Notes under the pieces: generated by a model
What the model saw: the letters and a program-made list of their open reading frames with translations, nothing else
Told to the model about the DNA's origin: nothing
Databases searched by the model: none
Source: Bradyrhizobium sp. 138
GTDB taxonomy: Bacteria; Pseudomonadota; Alphaproteobacteria; Rhizobiales; Xanthobacteraceae
Direction: 5' to 3'
Assembly (NCBI RefSeq): GCF_023074075.1
Contig: NZ_JADPKT010000100.1
Location: 124,001-188,000, forward strand
Length of the DNA stretch: 64,000 nt
Shown: positions 7,771 to 16,516 of the stretch, in pieces
How the letters are laid out: every line of letters starts with the position of its first letter
Numbering within the stretch: the stretch's first letter is position 1
Position numbers and translations under genes: made by a program

Positions 7771-8994
7771 CTAATCCACCGCCTTCGTCACGATGCGGAT
7801 CTCCGACGTCAATGTCCGATGCACCGGGCATTTGTCGGCGATCTCCATCAGCTTCTTGCGCTGCTCGGCGTCGAGCGCGCCGTCGATCGCGATGTCGCGC
7901 TCGATCTGGTCGAGCATGCCCTCGCGGGTGTCGCACTCCGCGCAGTCCTTGGCGTAGATCTTGGAGTGCTTCAGCGTGACGGTGACGCGGTCGAGCGGCA
8001 GCAACTTGCGGTCGGCATAGAGCCGCATGGTCATGGAGGTGCAGGCTCCCAAGCCAGCGAGCAGGAAATCGTAGGGCCCCGGGCCGGCATCCTCGCCACC
8101 GGCGGCGACCGGCTCGTCCGCCACAAGCTGATGTGGTCCGATCGTGATGATCTGGTTGAACTTGCTCTTGCGGGTCTCCTGGACCACGACCTGACGCGGT
8201 GCCTCGGGCAGATCCATCACCTTTGCGGGCTTTGCGGTGTCGATGTAGCGGCTCGCCCACGCCGCGATCACGTCGGCCGCATAGAGCGCATCGCCCGGTT
8301 TCGTCAGCAGATGATCGGCATGGTCGAGCGAAACGAAGCTCTTGGAGTGCTTCGCCGCGACAAAAATCTTCGTCGCATTGTCGATGCCGACGGTGTCGTC
8401 GACCGGCGAGTGCATCACCAGCAGCGCCTTGTGCAGGCCGGTAATGTCCTTCATCAGCTCGTGCTCGGCGATGTCGTCGAGAAACTCGCGCTTGATCCGG
8501 AACGGCCGTCCCGCGAGCGAGACCTCCACCTCACCCTGCGCGCGGATGTTGTCGAGATGCTCCTTGAACAGGCCGGTCACGTGCGCCGGGTCGGATGGGG
8601 CCGCGATGGTCGCGACGGCTTTGGCTTCCGGAATTTGTCCCGCCGCCGCGAGGATCGCGGCGCCGCCCAGGCTGTGGCCGATCAGGATCGATGGCGCCTT
8701 GCGCACGCTGCGCAGATGATCGGCGGCGCGGACGAGATCGGTGACGTTGGACGAGAACGTCGAATTGGCGAAATCGCCTTCGCTCGAGCCGAGCCCGGTG
8801 AAGTCGAAGCGCAGCACCGCGACGCCCTTGGCTGCGAGCGCGACCGCGATGCGCTTGGCCGCCAGCGTGTCCTTGCCGCAGGTGAAGCAGTGCGCAAACA
8901 GCGCGTAGGCCGCGGGCTCGCCGTCCGGCAACTCCAGCGCGGCGGCAAGCTGGTGACCGCCCTCGCCCGTGAATTGAAAGCGTTCCGTCGGCAT
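7771..8994 (-). CDS. Bifunctional alpha/beta-hydrolase-OsmC fusion protein
   Basis: Two complete domains in 407 residues. Residues 1-255 form an alpha/beta hydrolase with nucleophile Ser108 in GHSLGG, a likely acid in HSPVDD (199-200) and His in DHADH (225-229). Residues 270-405 form an OsmC/YhfA-type domain with the two peroxidatic/resolving cysteines Cys318 (GLGACTSMT) and Cys389 (ADKCPVHRTL). OsmC proteins reduce organic hydroperoxides; the hydrolase substrate is unknown. It is the last gene of a minus-strand run that starts with the ferredoxin at 12522, lying 27 bases after the molybdoenzyme gene. Confidence 0.9.
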   Translation of the reverse strand: MPTERFQFTGEGGHQLAAALELPDGEPAAYALFAHCFTCGKDTLAAKRIAVALAAKGVAVLRFDFTGLGSSEGDFANSTFSSNVTDLVRAADHLRSVRKAPSILIGHSLGGAAILAAAGQIPEAKAVATIAAPSDPAHVTGLFKEHLDNIRAQGEVEVSLAGRPFRIKREFLDDIAEHELMKDITGLHKALLVMHSPVDDTVGIDNATKIFVAAKHSKSFVSLDHADHLLTKPGDALYAADVIAAWASRYIDTAKPAKVMDLPEAPRQVVVQETRKSKFNQIITIGPHQLVADEPVAAGGEDAGPGPYDFLLAGLGACTSMTMRLYADRKLLPLDRVTVTLKHSKIYAKDCAECDTREGMLDQIERDIAIDGALDAEQRKKLMEIADKCPVHRTLTSEIRIVTKAVD

Positions 8995-9021
8995 GGGCTT
9001 CCCCCCGTTCCTGCTTGAGGT

Positions 9022-9681
9022 CTAATCGTCTGAATAGCGCTGCTCGGCCCAGGGATCGCCGCGATTATGATAGCCGCGGACTTCCCAAAAGCCCGGCGCA
9101 TCCTCGGTCCGGAATTCGATGGCCTGGAGCCATTTCGCGCTCTTCCAGAAATACAGATGCGGCACGACCAGCCGTACCGGGCCGCCGTGCTCCTCCGTCA
9201 GCGGCTGGCCGGTCCAGCCATGGGCGAGCAGCGCATCCTCGGCGGCGAAGTCTTCCAGCGCGAGGTTGGTGGTGTAGCCGTCATAGGAATGCAGCACCAC
9301 GAAGCGTGCATCCTCGCGCGGTTGGCAGATTGCGAGCAGCTCACGCGTGGCGAGCCCTTCCCAGTCATTGTCGTAGCGCGACCAGGTGGTGACGCAATGG
9401 ATGTCGGAGATGAACCGGGCCTGCTTCTGCGCAGCGAACTCCGCGAAGGTCCAGAACACGGGGACCTCGACCGCACCGTAAACGTCGAGCCGCCAGCGTT
9501 CGCGCGACACCGGCGGCAGGACCCCGAGATCGAGCACAGGCCAATCCTTGGTGAGATGCTGGCCGGGCGGCAGCCGCTGCTCTTCCGGACGGGTGATCTT
9601 CCCTGTGAGGAAGCGGCCCTCGCGCGCCCATTTCTCCTTGGTGCGCGTCAGTTTGCTGTCGGATGGCGTCTCGTCGGTCAT
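9022..9681 (-). CDS. Sulfite-oxidase-like molybdopterin-dependent oxidoreductase
   Basis: A single oxidoreductase molybdopterin domain of 219 residues. The molybdenum ligand is Cys96 in DIHCVTTWS, with SRYDNDWEG following as in the SUOX/YuiH group. There is no signal peptide, no haem domain and no dimerisation domain, so it is a short cytosolic member unlike MsrP, which is exported. The start ATG 9681 lies three bases after the MFS transporter's stop, so the two are almost certainly co-transcribed. Its substrate and electron partner are unknown. Confidence 0.85.
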   Translation of the reverse strand: MTDETPSDSKLTRTKEKWAREGRFLTGKITRPEEQRLPPGQHLTKDWPVLDLGVLPPVSRERWRLDVYGAVEVPVFWTFAEFAAQKQARFISDIHCVTTWSRYDNDWEGLATRELLAICQPREDARFVVLHSYDGYTTNLALEDFAAEDALLAHGWTGQPLTEEHGGPVRLVVPHLYFWKSAKWLQAIEFRTEDAPGFWEVRGYHNRGDPWAEQRYSDD

Positions 9682-9684
9682 GGC

Positions 9685-11007
9685 TTACTCGTGCCGATGC
9701 ATCGCGGAGGCATGCTTGGTGTCGCGCATCGTGGAATAGATGATCAGCGACAGGCAGATGATGCCGGCAAGATAGAAATAGAACCATTCCTCGTGCCCGA
9801 TGCTCTTGAAGGAGAGCGCGATCGCAGGCGCGGTGCCGCCGAAGATCGACACCGTAATGGCATAGGGCAGGCCGACGCCGAGCGCGCGGACATTGGTCGG
9901 GAATAGCTCGGCCTTCACCACGGCGTTGATCGAGGTGTACCCCGCGACGAACAGCCAGGCACAGCAGATCAGGATGAACGCCACGAAGGGCGACTTGGTC
10001 TCTTTCAGCGTCATCAGCAGCGGCACGGTCGCGAGTGTGCCGGCGACACCGAAGAAGATCAGCAGTGGCTTGCGTCCGATCTTGTCAGAAATGGCACCGT
10101 AGATCGGTTGCAGGATGGTCGCGAAAATCAGCGTGCCGAAGATCACGAAAGTGGTCTGGTCCTCGGTCAGCCCGACCGAAAGCTTGACGAAGGTCTGCAT
10201 GTAGGTGGTGAAGGTGTAGAACGCGGCGGTACCGCCGGCGGTGAGGCCGACGACCAGCAAGAGCTCGCGCGGATAACGCAGCAAATTGGTGATCGAACCG
10301 GTCGGCTTCACCACCTTCTTGGCTTCCTCGAATGCCTCCGTTTCGTGCAGGCCGCGCCGCATCACCGCGGCAAAGACCGCGAGCGCCGCGCCGATCGCGA
10401 ACGGGATACGCCACCCCCAGTCTTTCAGCTCCTCAGGCGTGAGGAAGACTTTTTGCAGGAGCAGCAGCACGATGATCGCGGTGAGCTGGCCGCCGATCAG
10501 AGTGACGTATTGAAAGCTCGAATAGAAGCCGCGGTGCATGGGATCGGCGACCTCGCTCAAGTAAGTGGCGCTGGCGCCATATTCGCCGCCGAGGCTCAGG
10601 CCCTCGATGACGCGGGCAAGCGCGAGGATAACAGGCGCAGCGAACCCGATCGTGGCATAAGTCGGCGTCAGCGCGATGATCAGTGAACCAAAGCACATGA
10701 AGACGACCGACAGCGTCAGCGAGATGCGCCGTCCGAAATGATCGGCGAGATAGCCGAAGAACCATCCGCCCAAGGGCCGCATCAGGAAGGTCGCCGCGAA
10801 AACGACGGCGACGTTCAATTGCTGGACGACGGGGTCGTTGCCGGGGAAGAAGGCCGGGGCGAAATAAAGCGCGAACGCCGTGTAGGCGTAGAAATCGTAC
10901 CACTCGACGAGATTGCCGATCGAACCGATGAAGATCGCCTTGATCCGCCGCTGGGCATCGGCGGCGTCAAAATGCTCGGAGGCCGGTAGGGTTGCTTGCT
11001 CAGTCAC
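9685..11007 (-). CDS. MFS transporter, metabolite:H+ symporter (MHS) type
   Basis: A 12-segment major facilitator of 440 residues. The loop GGWFFGYLADHFGRR between segments 2 and 3, and the later GAISDKIGRKPLLI, are typical of the MHS group (KgtP, ShiA, ProP), which take up dicarboxylates, shikimate or osmolytes with protons. It starts with GTG, 29 bases after the P450 gene. Its position between a P450 and a molybdoenzyme suggests import of the compound the P450 system oxidises; that is inference only. Confidence 0.88.
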   Translation of the reverse strand: MTEQATLPASEHFDAADAQRRIKAIFIGSIGNLVEWYDFYAYTAFALYFAPAFFPGNDPVVQQLNVAVVFAATFLMRPLGGWFFGYLADHFGRRISLTLSVVFMCFGSLIIALTPTYATIGFAAPVILALARVIEGLSLGGEYGASATYLSEVADPMHRGFYSSFQYVTLIGGQLTAIIVLLLLQKVFLTPEELKDWGWRIPFAIGAALAVFAAVMRRGLHETEAFEEAKKVVKPTGSITNLLRYPRELLLVVGLTAGGTAAFYTFTTYMQTFVKLSVGLTEDQTTFVIFGTLIFATILQPIYGAISDKIGRKPLLIFFGVAGTLATVPLLMTLKETKSPFVAFILICCAWLFVAGYTSINAVVKAELFPTNVRALGVGLPYAITVSIFGGTAPAIALSFKSIGHEEWFYFYLAGIICLSLIIYSTMRDTKHASAMHRHE

Positions 11008-11036
11008 GTTTCGGCCTCTCCATTGTCTGGAAAAGC

Positions 11037-12257
11037 CTACATCGCCTTTCCGAGCAAAAATGGCAACTGGCGCGGGCCTCGCACCGTGCCCTGCGACCAG
11101 GTCACCGTGCCTGCGGGATCAAGGGCGAAATCTGGAATGCGCTTTAGCCATTCCTCCAGCGCAACCTGCATTTCCATGCGTGCCAGGTTGGAACCGACGC
11201 AGCGATGGATGCCGAGGCCGAACGCAGCGTGCCGATTTTCGCGGCGGTCGATCACGACTTTGTCAGCATCCGGAAACATCTTGGGATCGCGGTTTGCGGC
11301 TGGGAAGGACAGCAGCACCATGTTGCCCGCCTTGACCGGGCAGCCCGAGATCGTCGTCTCCTTGACCACCTCGCGGGCCATCGTCACCGGCGAATAGGCG
11401 CGCAGCAGCTCCTCCACCGCGGTCGGGATCAGCCCTGGCTCGGCGGTCAGGCGCTCGCGGTCAGCCGGTGTCTTCGCAAGGTGCCAGAGCGAGGAGCCGA
11501 TCGCACTCCAGGTGGTGTCGATGCCGGCGATCAGAAGCAGGCGCAGCGAGCCGAGGACGTGGGAGTCTTCGAGCGGGTTGCCTTCCTTGTCCTTGGCGTT
11601 CATCAGGTAGGAGATGAGATCGTCGGTCGGCCTGGTCTTGCGCTGCTCGATATGCGCGCTGAAATAGGCGCTCATCTCATGCACGGCCTCCAGCAGCTTG
11701 CTTTCGTCCTTGATGCCGAGCTCCAGGATCATGTGGATCCAGTTGATGAAGAGATCGCTGTCGCTCTCGGGGATGCCCAGCATATGCGCAATCGCTCGAA
11801 CCGGGATGTATTTGCTGTAGCGCGCTGCGGCGTCGACCTTGCCGTCGGCGATGAAGCCGTCGATCAGCTCGTTGCAGATCGCGCGCATCCGCGGTTCCAG
11901 CTTCTTCATCGCATCCGGCGTGAACGGCGGCAGCAGGAGCTGCTTGGCCGGCTTGTGCACGGGCGGGTCCGAGGTAATCGGCGGGGCGGCGTTCCTGGCG
12001 ACCTCCGGCCGCACGTCGCGGACGATGATGCGGCGTGAGGAGAAATGCTCGGTGTCGTTGGCGATCTCGCGCACGGCCTCATAGGTCGTCGGCATGTAGC
12101 AGCCGAGAAAGCGTTTTGTGTGCACGACCGGGCTTGCGGCGCGCAGCTCGTCCCAGATCGGGAAGGGATCCTCGGTCCATTGCGGATCGGTGTGGTCGAA
12201 ATCATGGACCCAGTCGTTGACGGGCGGGTGGGCGACAGGCTGGCTGACGTCGGACAT
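11037..12257 (-). CDS. Cytochrome P450, bacterial class I
   Basis: Soluble haem monooxygenase of 406 residues. The haem-ligand loop is FGLGIHRCVG with Cys353, the oxygen-binding I-helix motif is AGIDTTWS, and EELLRAYSP holds the ExxR pair. It needs two electrons from a small ferredoxin, and one is encoded 55 bases upstream; no ferredoxin reductase is present in the window. The family places it with terpene- or xenobiotic-hydroxylating P450s, but the substrate cannot be read from the sequence. It is probably controlled by the TetR gene on the other strand. Confidence 0.95.
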   Translation of the reverse strand: MSDVSQPVAHPPVNDWVHDFDHTDPQWTEDPFPIWDELRAASPVVHTKRFLGCYMPTTYEAVREIANDTEHFSSRRIIVRDVRPEVARNAAPPITSDPPVHKPAKQLLLPPFTPDAMKKLEPRMRAICNELIDGFIADGKVDAAARYSKYIPVRAIAHMLGIPESDSDLFINWIHMILELGIKDESKLLEAVHEMSAYFSAHIEQRKTRPTDDLISYLMNAKDKEGNPLEDSHVLGSLRLLLIAGIDTTWSAIGSSLWHLAKTPADRERLTAEPGLIPTAVEELLRAYSPVTMAREVVKETTISGCPVKAGNMVLLSFPAANRDPKMFPDADKVVIDRRENRHAAFGLGIHRCVGSNLARMEMQVALEEWLKRIPDFALDPAGTVTWSQGTVRGPRQLPFLLGKAM

Positions 12258-12312
12258 GTCGAGAATCCCTTGGCTCGTGTTCGCTGATAGGACGCAAGCG
12301 GCGGAGGCCGCG

Positions 12313-12522
12313 CTACTCCTCGGTCACGTCGATTGCGATTTCGGGACAATTGGATTTGGCAAGCCAGGCCTTGTCTTCAAGGCCCGGCGGAACAATGCCG
12401 TCGCCGGCTTCGTGTGCGTTGCCATATTCGTCGAGTTCGAACAGCTCGGGCGCGAGAGCCTTGCAGCGGGCGTGGCCCTGGCATTTGTCGGGATCGACGT
12501 GAACCCTCAGTCGCTCTGTCAT
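12313..12522 (-). CDS. [3Fe-4S]-type ferredoxin, P450 redox partner
   Basis: A 69-residue acidic ferredoxin. The ligands are Cys14 and Cys20 in CQGHARC and Cys59 in SNCP; the place of the usual middle cysteine is taken by histidine, the pattern of [3Fe-4S] ferredoxins that feed P450s. It is the first gene of the minus-strand run ferredoxin, P450, MFS, molybdoenzyme, hydrolase-OsmC. It faces the TetR gene across about 150 bases. Confidence 0.92.
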   Translation of the reverse strand: MTERLRVHVDPDKCQGHARCKALAPELFELDEYGNAHEAGDGIVPPGLEDKAWLAKSNCPEIAIDVTEE

Positions 12523-12572
12523 GGCGGCTTCCTCGGTCGTATGCGCGCGGCTCGAAGGCGGCGCGTTCCTCT

Positions 12573-12661
12573 TGTCGACATTGTCGCGGCATTCGCCGCT
12601 TGTTATAAGTTATATACTATTACATTCGCGACAAGCTTTCCCTGTCAAGCGCAAACTTATA
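12573..12661. promoter_or_regulatory. Divergent promoter region of P450 operon and TetR gene, with nested inverted repeats
   Basis: An AT-rich stretch (12601-12626) in an otherwise GC-rich window suggests promoters here. Inverted repeats are TTGTCGCG 12581-12588 with CGCGACAA 12627-12634, and TATAAGTT 12604-12611 with AACTTATA 12654-12661. A perfect 8-base palindrome TGTCGACA lies at 12573-12580. One of these is likely to be the TetR operator, but which one cannot be decided. Confidence 0.5.
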
Positions 12662-12675
12662 GGCTTGACCACAAC

Positions 12676-13323
12676 ATGCGCTCACAACTCGCTCGCAAGC
12701 CCGAGAACACCTACCACCATGGCGATCTCCGCGACGCCCTGATCAAGGCCGCGCTGCGCGAGGCGGAGCAGGGCGGTGCCGAGGCGATCAGCATCAAGGC
12801 GCTGGCCAAGCAGCTCGGCGTCTCCCAGCCGGCGCCGTATCGGCACTTTGCCGATCGCGAGGCGCTGCTCGCGGCGGTGACCGCAGAAGCGTTCCGGCAG
12901 CTCAGCGCGATCCTGCGCGAGGCGATGGCTGGGACGTCGAAGCAATCAAAGCTGTCGCGGCTGGCGCAGGTGACCCTTGATTTCGGTCTGCGCCGCAACG
13001 GCATCTACCGCCTGATGTTCGCGTCGCGCACCGTCTCATGCGCGGCCAAGGGCAGCGAGCTGCACGAGGCCACGCGTGAGACCTTTTCGCTTGTGATCGA
13101 AGCTCTGGAAGCGCCCGCCGTCGGCTATTTGCGCGAACGGCAAGCGCTCAAGATCTGGGCGGCGTTGCATGGCGTGGTGATGCTGGCCGAGCAGGGCTTG
13201 TTCACCGGCGAGGCCGCCCATGCCACGCGCGAGGAACTGGTCGAGGATTTCGTCAATGAGACGAAGGCGGCGCTTGCGGCAGCGATCAAGGATGCGCGGC
13301 GCCGAAAGAAGAACGGCGCCTAG
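12676..13323 (+). CDS. TetR/AcrR family transcriptional regulator
   Basis: A 215-residue repressor type. The N-terminal helix-turn-helix reads SIKALAKQLGVSQPAPYRHFADREALL, with a TetR_C_33-like C-terminal ligand domain (WAALHGVVMLAEQGLF). ATG 12676 puts the DNA-binding helix at the usual distance from the N-terminus; the frame runs further upstream without a better start. It is divergent from the ferredoxin-P450 operon, its most probable target. It overlaps the racemase-fold gene by four bases, tail to tail. Confidence 0.9.
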   Translation: MRSQLARKPENTYHHGDLRDALIKAALREAEQGGAEAISIKALAKQLGVSQPAPYRHFADREALLAAVTAEAFRQLSAILREAMAGTSKQSKLSRLAQVTLDFGLRRNGIYRLMFASRTVSCAAKGSELHEATRETFSLVIEALEAPAVGYLRERQALKIWAALHGVVMLAEQGLFTGEAAHATREELVEDFVNETKAALAAAIKDARRRKKNGA

Positions 13324-13970
13324 GCCTTCGCCTTCAGCAATCTCATCAACTTGTCGACCGCGCTGTCCGGCGTGGTCACGACCGGGCGGCCGGTGGCTTC
13401 TGCTACCAACGGCGCAGTTGCGGCGATGCTGAACTGCGCCAGCGCGATGACGTCGCAATCGCGCAGGTCGCGCGAGGCCTCAGCGATCAGCCGGTCGTGC
13501 GTGGCGCGGTCGCCGCGGTCGAGCGCCGCGAGCGCGCCCTCGGCAAGTTTCGGAACGACCTGGACGGTGGTCGGAAACTCCGGCGGCATCGAGGCCAGGG
13601 TCGGCGGGAAGGTGGAGAGTAGGCCGATACGTTGCCCCATGGTCGCCGCCCGCTCGATCATGGCCTCGTTCGGCTTCAGCACCGGCATCGGTGCATGCGC
13701 GCGCGCGACCGCCTCGATGCAGGGACCGAAGGCCGAGCAGGTGAACAGGATCCCGTTCGCGCCGGTTGCAGCCGCATAGTCGCCGAGCGCCAGGAAACGC
13801 TCGGTCATGGTATCGTCGAGCACGCCGTCGCGGGCCAGATCCGCCGACAGGCTGTCGTCGAGCAGGTTCATCAGCCGCGCCTCCGGCCACGCGGCCGCGA
13901 ACGCCGCTTCGATCGGGGCGATCGAGTGCTTGAGGGCATGGATCAGGGCGATGCGCATGGGCGACGTCAT
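13320..13970 (-). CDS. Asp/Glu/hydantoin racemase-fold protein with a single active-site cysteine
   Basis: A 216-residue member of the Asp/Glu racemase superfamily. The first catalytic cysteine is present in ILFTCSAFG (about residue 78). The second, normally in LGCT, is replaced: the matching segment reads IALAQFS. With only one of the two cysteines the enzyme is unlikely to be a standard two-base racemase and may instead be a decarboxylase, isomerase or lyase of the same fold. It is a lone minus-strand gene whose start faces a repeat at 13988-14133. Confidence 0.75.
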   Translation of the reverse strand: MTSPMRIALIHALKHSIAPIEAAFAAAWPEARLMNLLDDSLSADLARDGVLDDTMTERFLALGDYAAATGANGILFTCSAFGPCIEAVARAHAPMPVLKPNEAMIERAATMGQRIGLLSTFPPTLASMPPEFPTTVQVVPKLAEGALAALDRGDRATHDRLIAEASRDLRDCDVIALAQFSIAATAPLVAEATGRPVVTTPDSAVDKLMRLLKAKA

Positions 13971-13987
13971 TGAGCGTGACTATTTGG

Positions 13988-14133
13988 GTCTCGTGCCCGG
14001 ACGCAGCGCAATGCGAAGTATTGCGCTGGAGAGCCGGGGCGCATTGTGGCCGCTGGATCCCGGCTCTGCGCAGCAGCGCACCGGACGATGCTTCGCATCG
14101 CCGGGGACGCTGCAGCGCGTCCGGGACACGCGA
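13988..14133. repeat. Large palindromic repeat, family F copy 1
   Basis: Outer arms CTCGTGCCCGGACGC and GCGTCCGGGACACGAG pair; inner parts repeat GAGCCGGG / CCCGGCTC. It ends five bases from the stop of the binding-protein gene at 14138. Related copies lie at 19771-19920 and, reduced, at 53617-53657. Confidence 0.8.
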
Positions 14134-14137
14134 GACG

Positions 14138-15151
14138 CTACTTGAACGGCACCGCGTACATCAAGCCGCCCTTGCTCCAGAGGCCGTTGAGGCCGCGGTC
14201 GAGCTTGAGTGGGCTCGCCTTGCCGACATTGCGCTCGTAGATCTCGCCGTAATTGCCGGTGGCCTTGATCGCGGTCACGAGCCATTTGTTGTCGAGCCCG
14301 AGCCGGGAGCCGAGATCGCCGGAGGCCCCTAACAGGCGCTGGATCGCCGGTGTCTGCGATTTCGCCATCTCGTCGACATTGCCTTGCGTGACGCCGAGCT
14401 CTTCGGCCTCGATCAGGCCGTAATGCAGCCAGGTGGTGATGTCGCTCCAGACCTCGTCGCCGTTGCGGGTGAAGGGGCCGAGCGGCTCCTTGCTGATGGT
14501 CTGCGGCAGCACGACGTAATCGGCCGGGTTCGGTGCCGCGGTGGTCACGGCGCCGGCGAGCGCGGAGGCGTCCTGGGTCATCGCATCGCAGCGGCCGCCG
14601 AAGAAGGTCTGGTACATGGTGTCGACGCGGTCGAACACCAGTGGCTTCCAATCGATGCCGTTGGCGCGGCCGTAATCGCCGAGCGTGACTTCGTGCGTGG
14701 TACCCTGAGCCACGCAGACGGTGGCGCCCTTGAGGTCCTTGATCTCCTTGACGCCCAGTTCCTTCTTCACGACAAAGCCCTGGCCGTCGTAGAAATTGAT
14801 CGGGCCCTGCCGCAAGCCCAGCGTCACACCGCGCAAGTACGTCTGCGTGGAGTTGCGGTAGAGCACGTCGATCTCGCCCGATTGCAGGGCGGTGAAGCGG
14901 TTCTGCGCGGTCAGCGAGACGTAGCGCACCTTGCTGGCATCACCCAGCACGCCGGCGGCGAGCGCACGGCAATAGTCGACGTCGAGACCTTTGTAGTTGC
15001 CTTGCGAGTCCGGCGCCGAGAAGCCGGCAAAGCCGGCGCTGACGCCGCACACCAGTGTGCCACGGCTCTTCACCGTGTCGAGCGTTGCCGTCGACCCGAC
15101 GACCGTCGATGCCGCGAGCATGCTCGCCGCGATAACCACTTTCCTCATCAT
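14138..15151 (-). CDS. aapJ: General/polar L-amino-acid ABC transporter periplasmic binding protein, AapJ type
   Basis: Periplasmic solute-binding protein of 337 residues. A signal peptide (VVIAASMLAASTVVGSTA) is followed by the AapJ/BztA-type mature start TLDTVKSRGTLVCGVS, and GLDVDYCRALAAGVLG is conserved in this family. It captures amino acids for the permeases AapQ and AapM encoded about 2.3 kb away on the other strand. It is the last gene of an RpiR-aminotransferase-AapJ operon, 12 bases after the aminotransferase. This is a split arrangement; AapJ is normally next to AapQMP. Confidence 0.88.
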   Translation of the reverse strand: MMRKVVIAASMLAASTVVGSTATLDTVKSRGTLVCGVSAGFAGFSAPDSQGNYKGLDVDYCRALAAGVLGDASKVRYVSLTAQNRFTALQSGEIDVLYRNSTQTYLRGVTLGLRQGPINFYDGQGFVVKKELGVKEIKDLKGATVCVAQGTTHEVTLGDYGRANGIDWKPLVFDRVDTMYQTFFGGRCDAMTQDASALAGAVTTAAPNPADYVVLPQTISKEPLGPFTRNGDEVWSDITTWLHYGLIEAEELGVTQGNVDEMAKSQTPAIQRLLGASGDLGSRLGLDNKWLVTAIKATGNYGEIYERNVGKASPLKLDRGLNGLWSKGGLMYAVPFK

Positions 15152-15163
15152 GCTACTCTCCCC

Positions 15164-16513
15164 TCAGTGATTGACACTACGCAACACGTTGTCGACGGCC
15201 GTGCCGAGCTTGTCGACGATCAGGTCGATCTCATCGGCGGACGCGATGTAGGGCGGCGCCAGCAGCACATGGTCGCCGCGCACGCCGTCCACTGTGCCGC
15301 CGCCCGGATAGCAGCCGAGCCCATTGGCGAAGGCCTCCGCCTTGATCTTCTGATTGAGCTTGAGTGCGGGATCGAACGAGGTGCGGCTGGCGCGATCGGC
15401 GACCAGCTCGATCGCCCAGAACAGGCCACGGCCCCTGATGTCGCCGACATGGCGGTGATTGCCGAAGCGCTCGGTCAGCCGCTGTTCGAGCTGCCGGCCG
15501 CGCTCCTTGACGCGGTCGAGCAGGCGATCCTCGCGGATCACATCCTGCACCGCGAGCGCGGCCGCGCAGGCGAGGGGATGTGCGAGATAAGTATGGCCGT
15601 GCTGAAAGGCGCCGGAGCCAGCGCGGATGGTGTCGATGAGCTTGCCGCTCGCTAACATCGCGCCGATCGGCTGATAGCCGCCGCCGAGCCCCTTTGCGAT
15701 GGCCTGGATATCAGGCGCGATGCCTTCCTGCTCCCAGGCGTGCGTGGTGCCGGTGCGGCCCATGCCAGACATGACCTCGTCGAGGATGAGCAGCGCGCCG
15801 TGCCGGTCGCAGATCTCGCGCACCGCCCTGAAGTAGCCGTCGGGCGCGGTCACGGCACCGGCGGTGGCGCCGACCACCGGCTCGGCGAGGAACGCCGCCA
15901 CGGTATCGGGGCCTAGCCGCTGAAACTCGGCTTCGAGCTCGGCGGCCAGCCGTGCCACGAATTGCGCATCGGATTCACCGTCGTGCTTCTCATGGTAAGC
16001 AAAGGCTGGAGTCACATGGCTGAAAGCGGCCGAGAGCAAAGGTGCATAGGGCGCGCGTCGCCAGGCGTTGCCGCCGGCTGCGAGCGCACCAAGTGTGTTG
16101 CCGTGGTAGCTCTGCCGGCGCGCGATGAAATGCTGCCGCTGTGGTTCGCCGCGCTCGATGAAATATTGTCGCGCCAGCTTGATGCTGGCCTCGATCGCCT
16201 CCGATCCGCCGCTCACGAAATAAGCGTAGGCGAGACCGCCGGGCTCGTGACCAACGAGCGTCTCGGCGAGAGCCTCTGCCGGCTCGGACGAGAAGAAGGC
16301 GGTGTGCGCATAAGCCAGCGTCGAGGCCTGCTTCGCCATCGCCGCGATCACGCGGGGATGCTGATGACCGAGGCAGGAGACGGCCGCGCCGCCGGAGGCG
16401 TCGATGATGTGCCGTCCGTCCGCGGCGAAGAGATAGACGCCTTCGCCGCCGATCGCCTTCGGCGGCGTCTCGCGCAATGAGCGGTGCAGCACGCGGCTGG
16501 GGCGAGCGGCCAT
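15164..16513 (-). CDS. Class III (omega) aminotransferase
   Basis: PLP enzyme of 449 residues. The cofactor lysine is K274 in IAKGLGGGY and the ring-nitrogen aspartate is D245 in LILDEVMSGMGRTG; SGGSEAIEAS at 101-110 binds the phosphate. Such enzymes move an amino group between an omega-amino acid or amine and an oxo acid. The subfamily resembles proteins labelled aspartate-aminotransferase family, which is not a proof of substrate. It begins three bases after the RpiR regulator and precedes aapJ, so it probably processes an amino compound imported by that system. Confidence 0.87.
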   Translation of the reverse strand: MAARPSRVLHRSLRETPPKAIGGEGVYLFAADGRHIIDASGGAAVSCLGHQHPRVIAAMAKQASTLAYAHTAFFSSEPAEALAETLVGHEPGGLAYAYFVSGGSEAIEASIKLARQYFIERGEPQRQHFIARRQSYHGNTLGALAAGGNAWRRAPYAPLLSAAFSHVTPAFAYHEKHDGESDAQFVARLAAELEAEFQRLGPDTVAAFLAEPVVGATAGAVTAPDGYFRAVREICDRHGALLILDEVMSGMGRTGTTHAWEQEGIAPDIQAIAKGLGGGYQPIGAMLASGKLIDTIRAGSGAFQHGHTYLAHPLACAAALAVQDVIREDRLLDRVKERGRQLEQRLTERFGNHRHVGDIRGRGLFWAIELVADRASRTSFDPALKLNQKIKAEAFANGLGCYPGGGTVDGVRGDHVLLAPPYIASADEIDLIVDKLGTAVDNVLRSVNH

Positions 16514-16516
16514 GGG

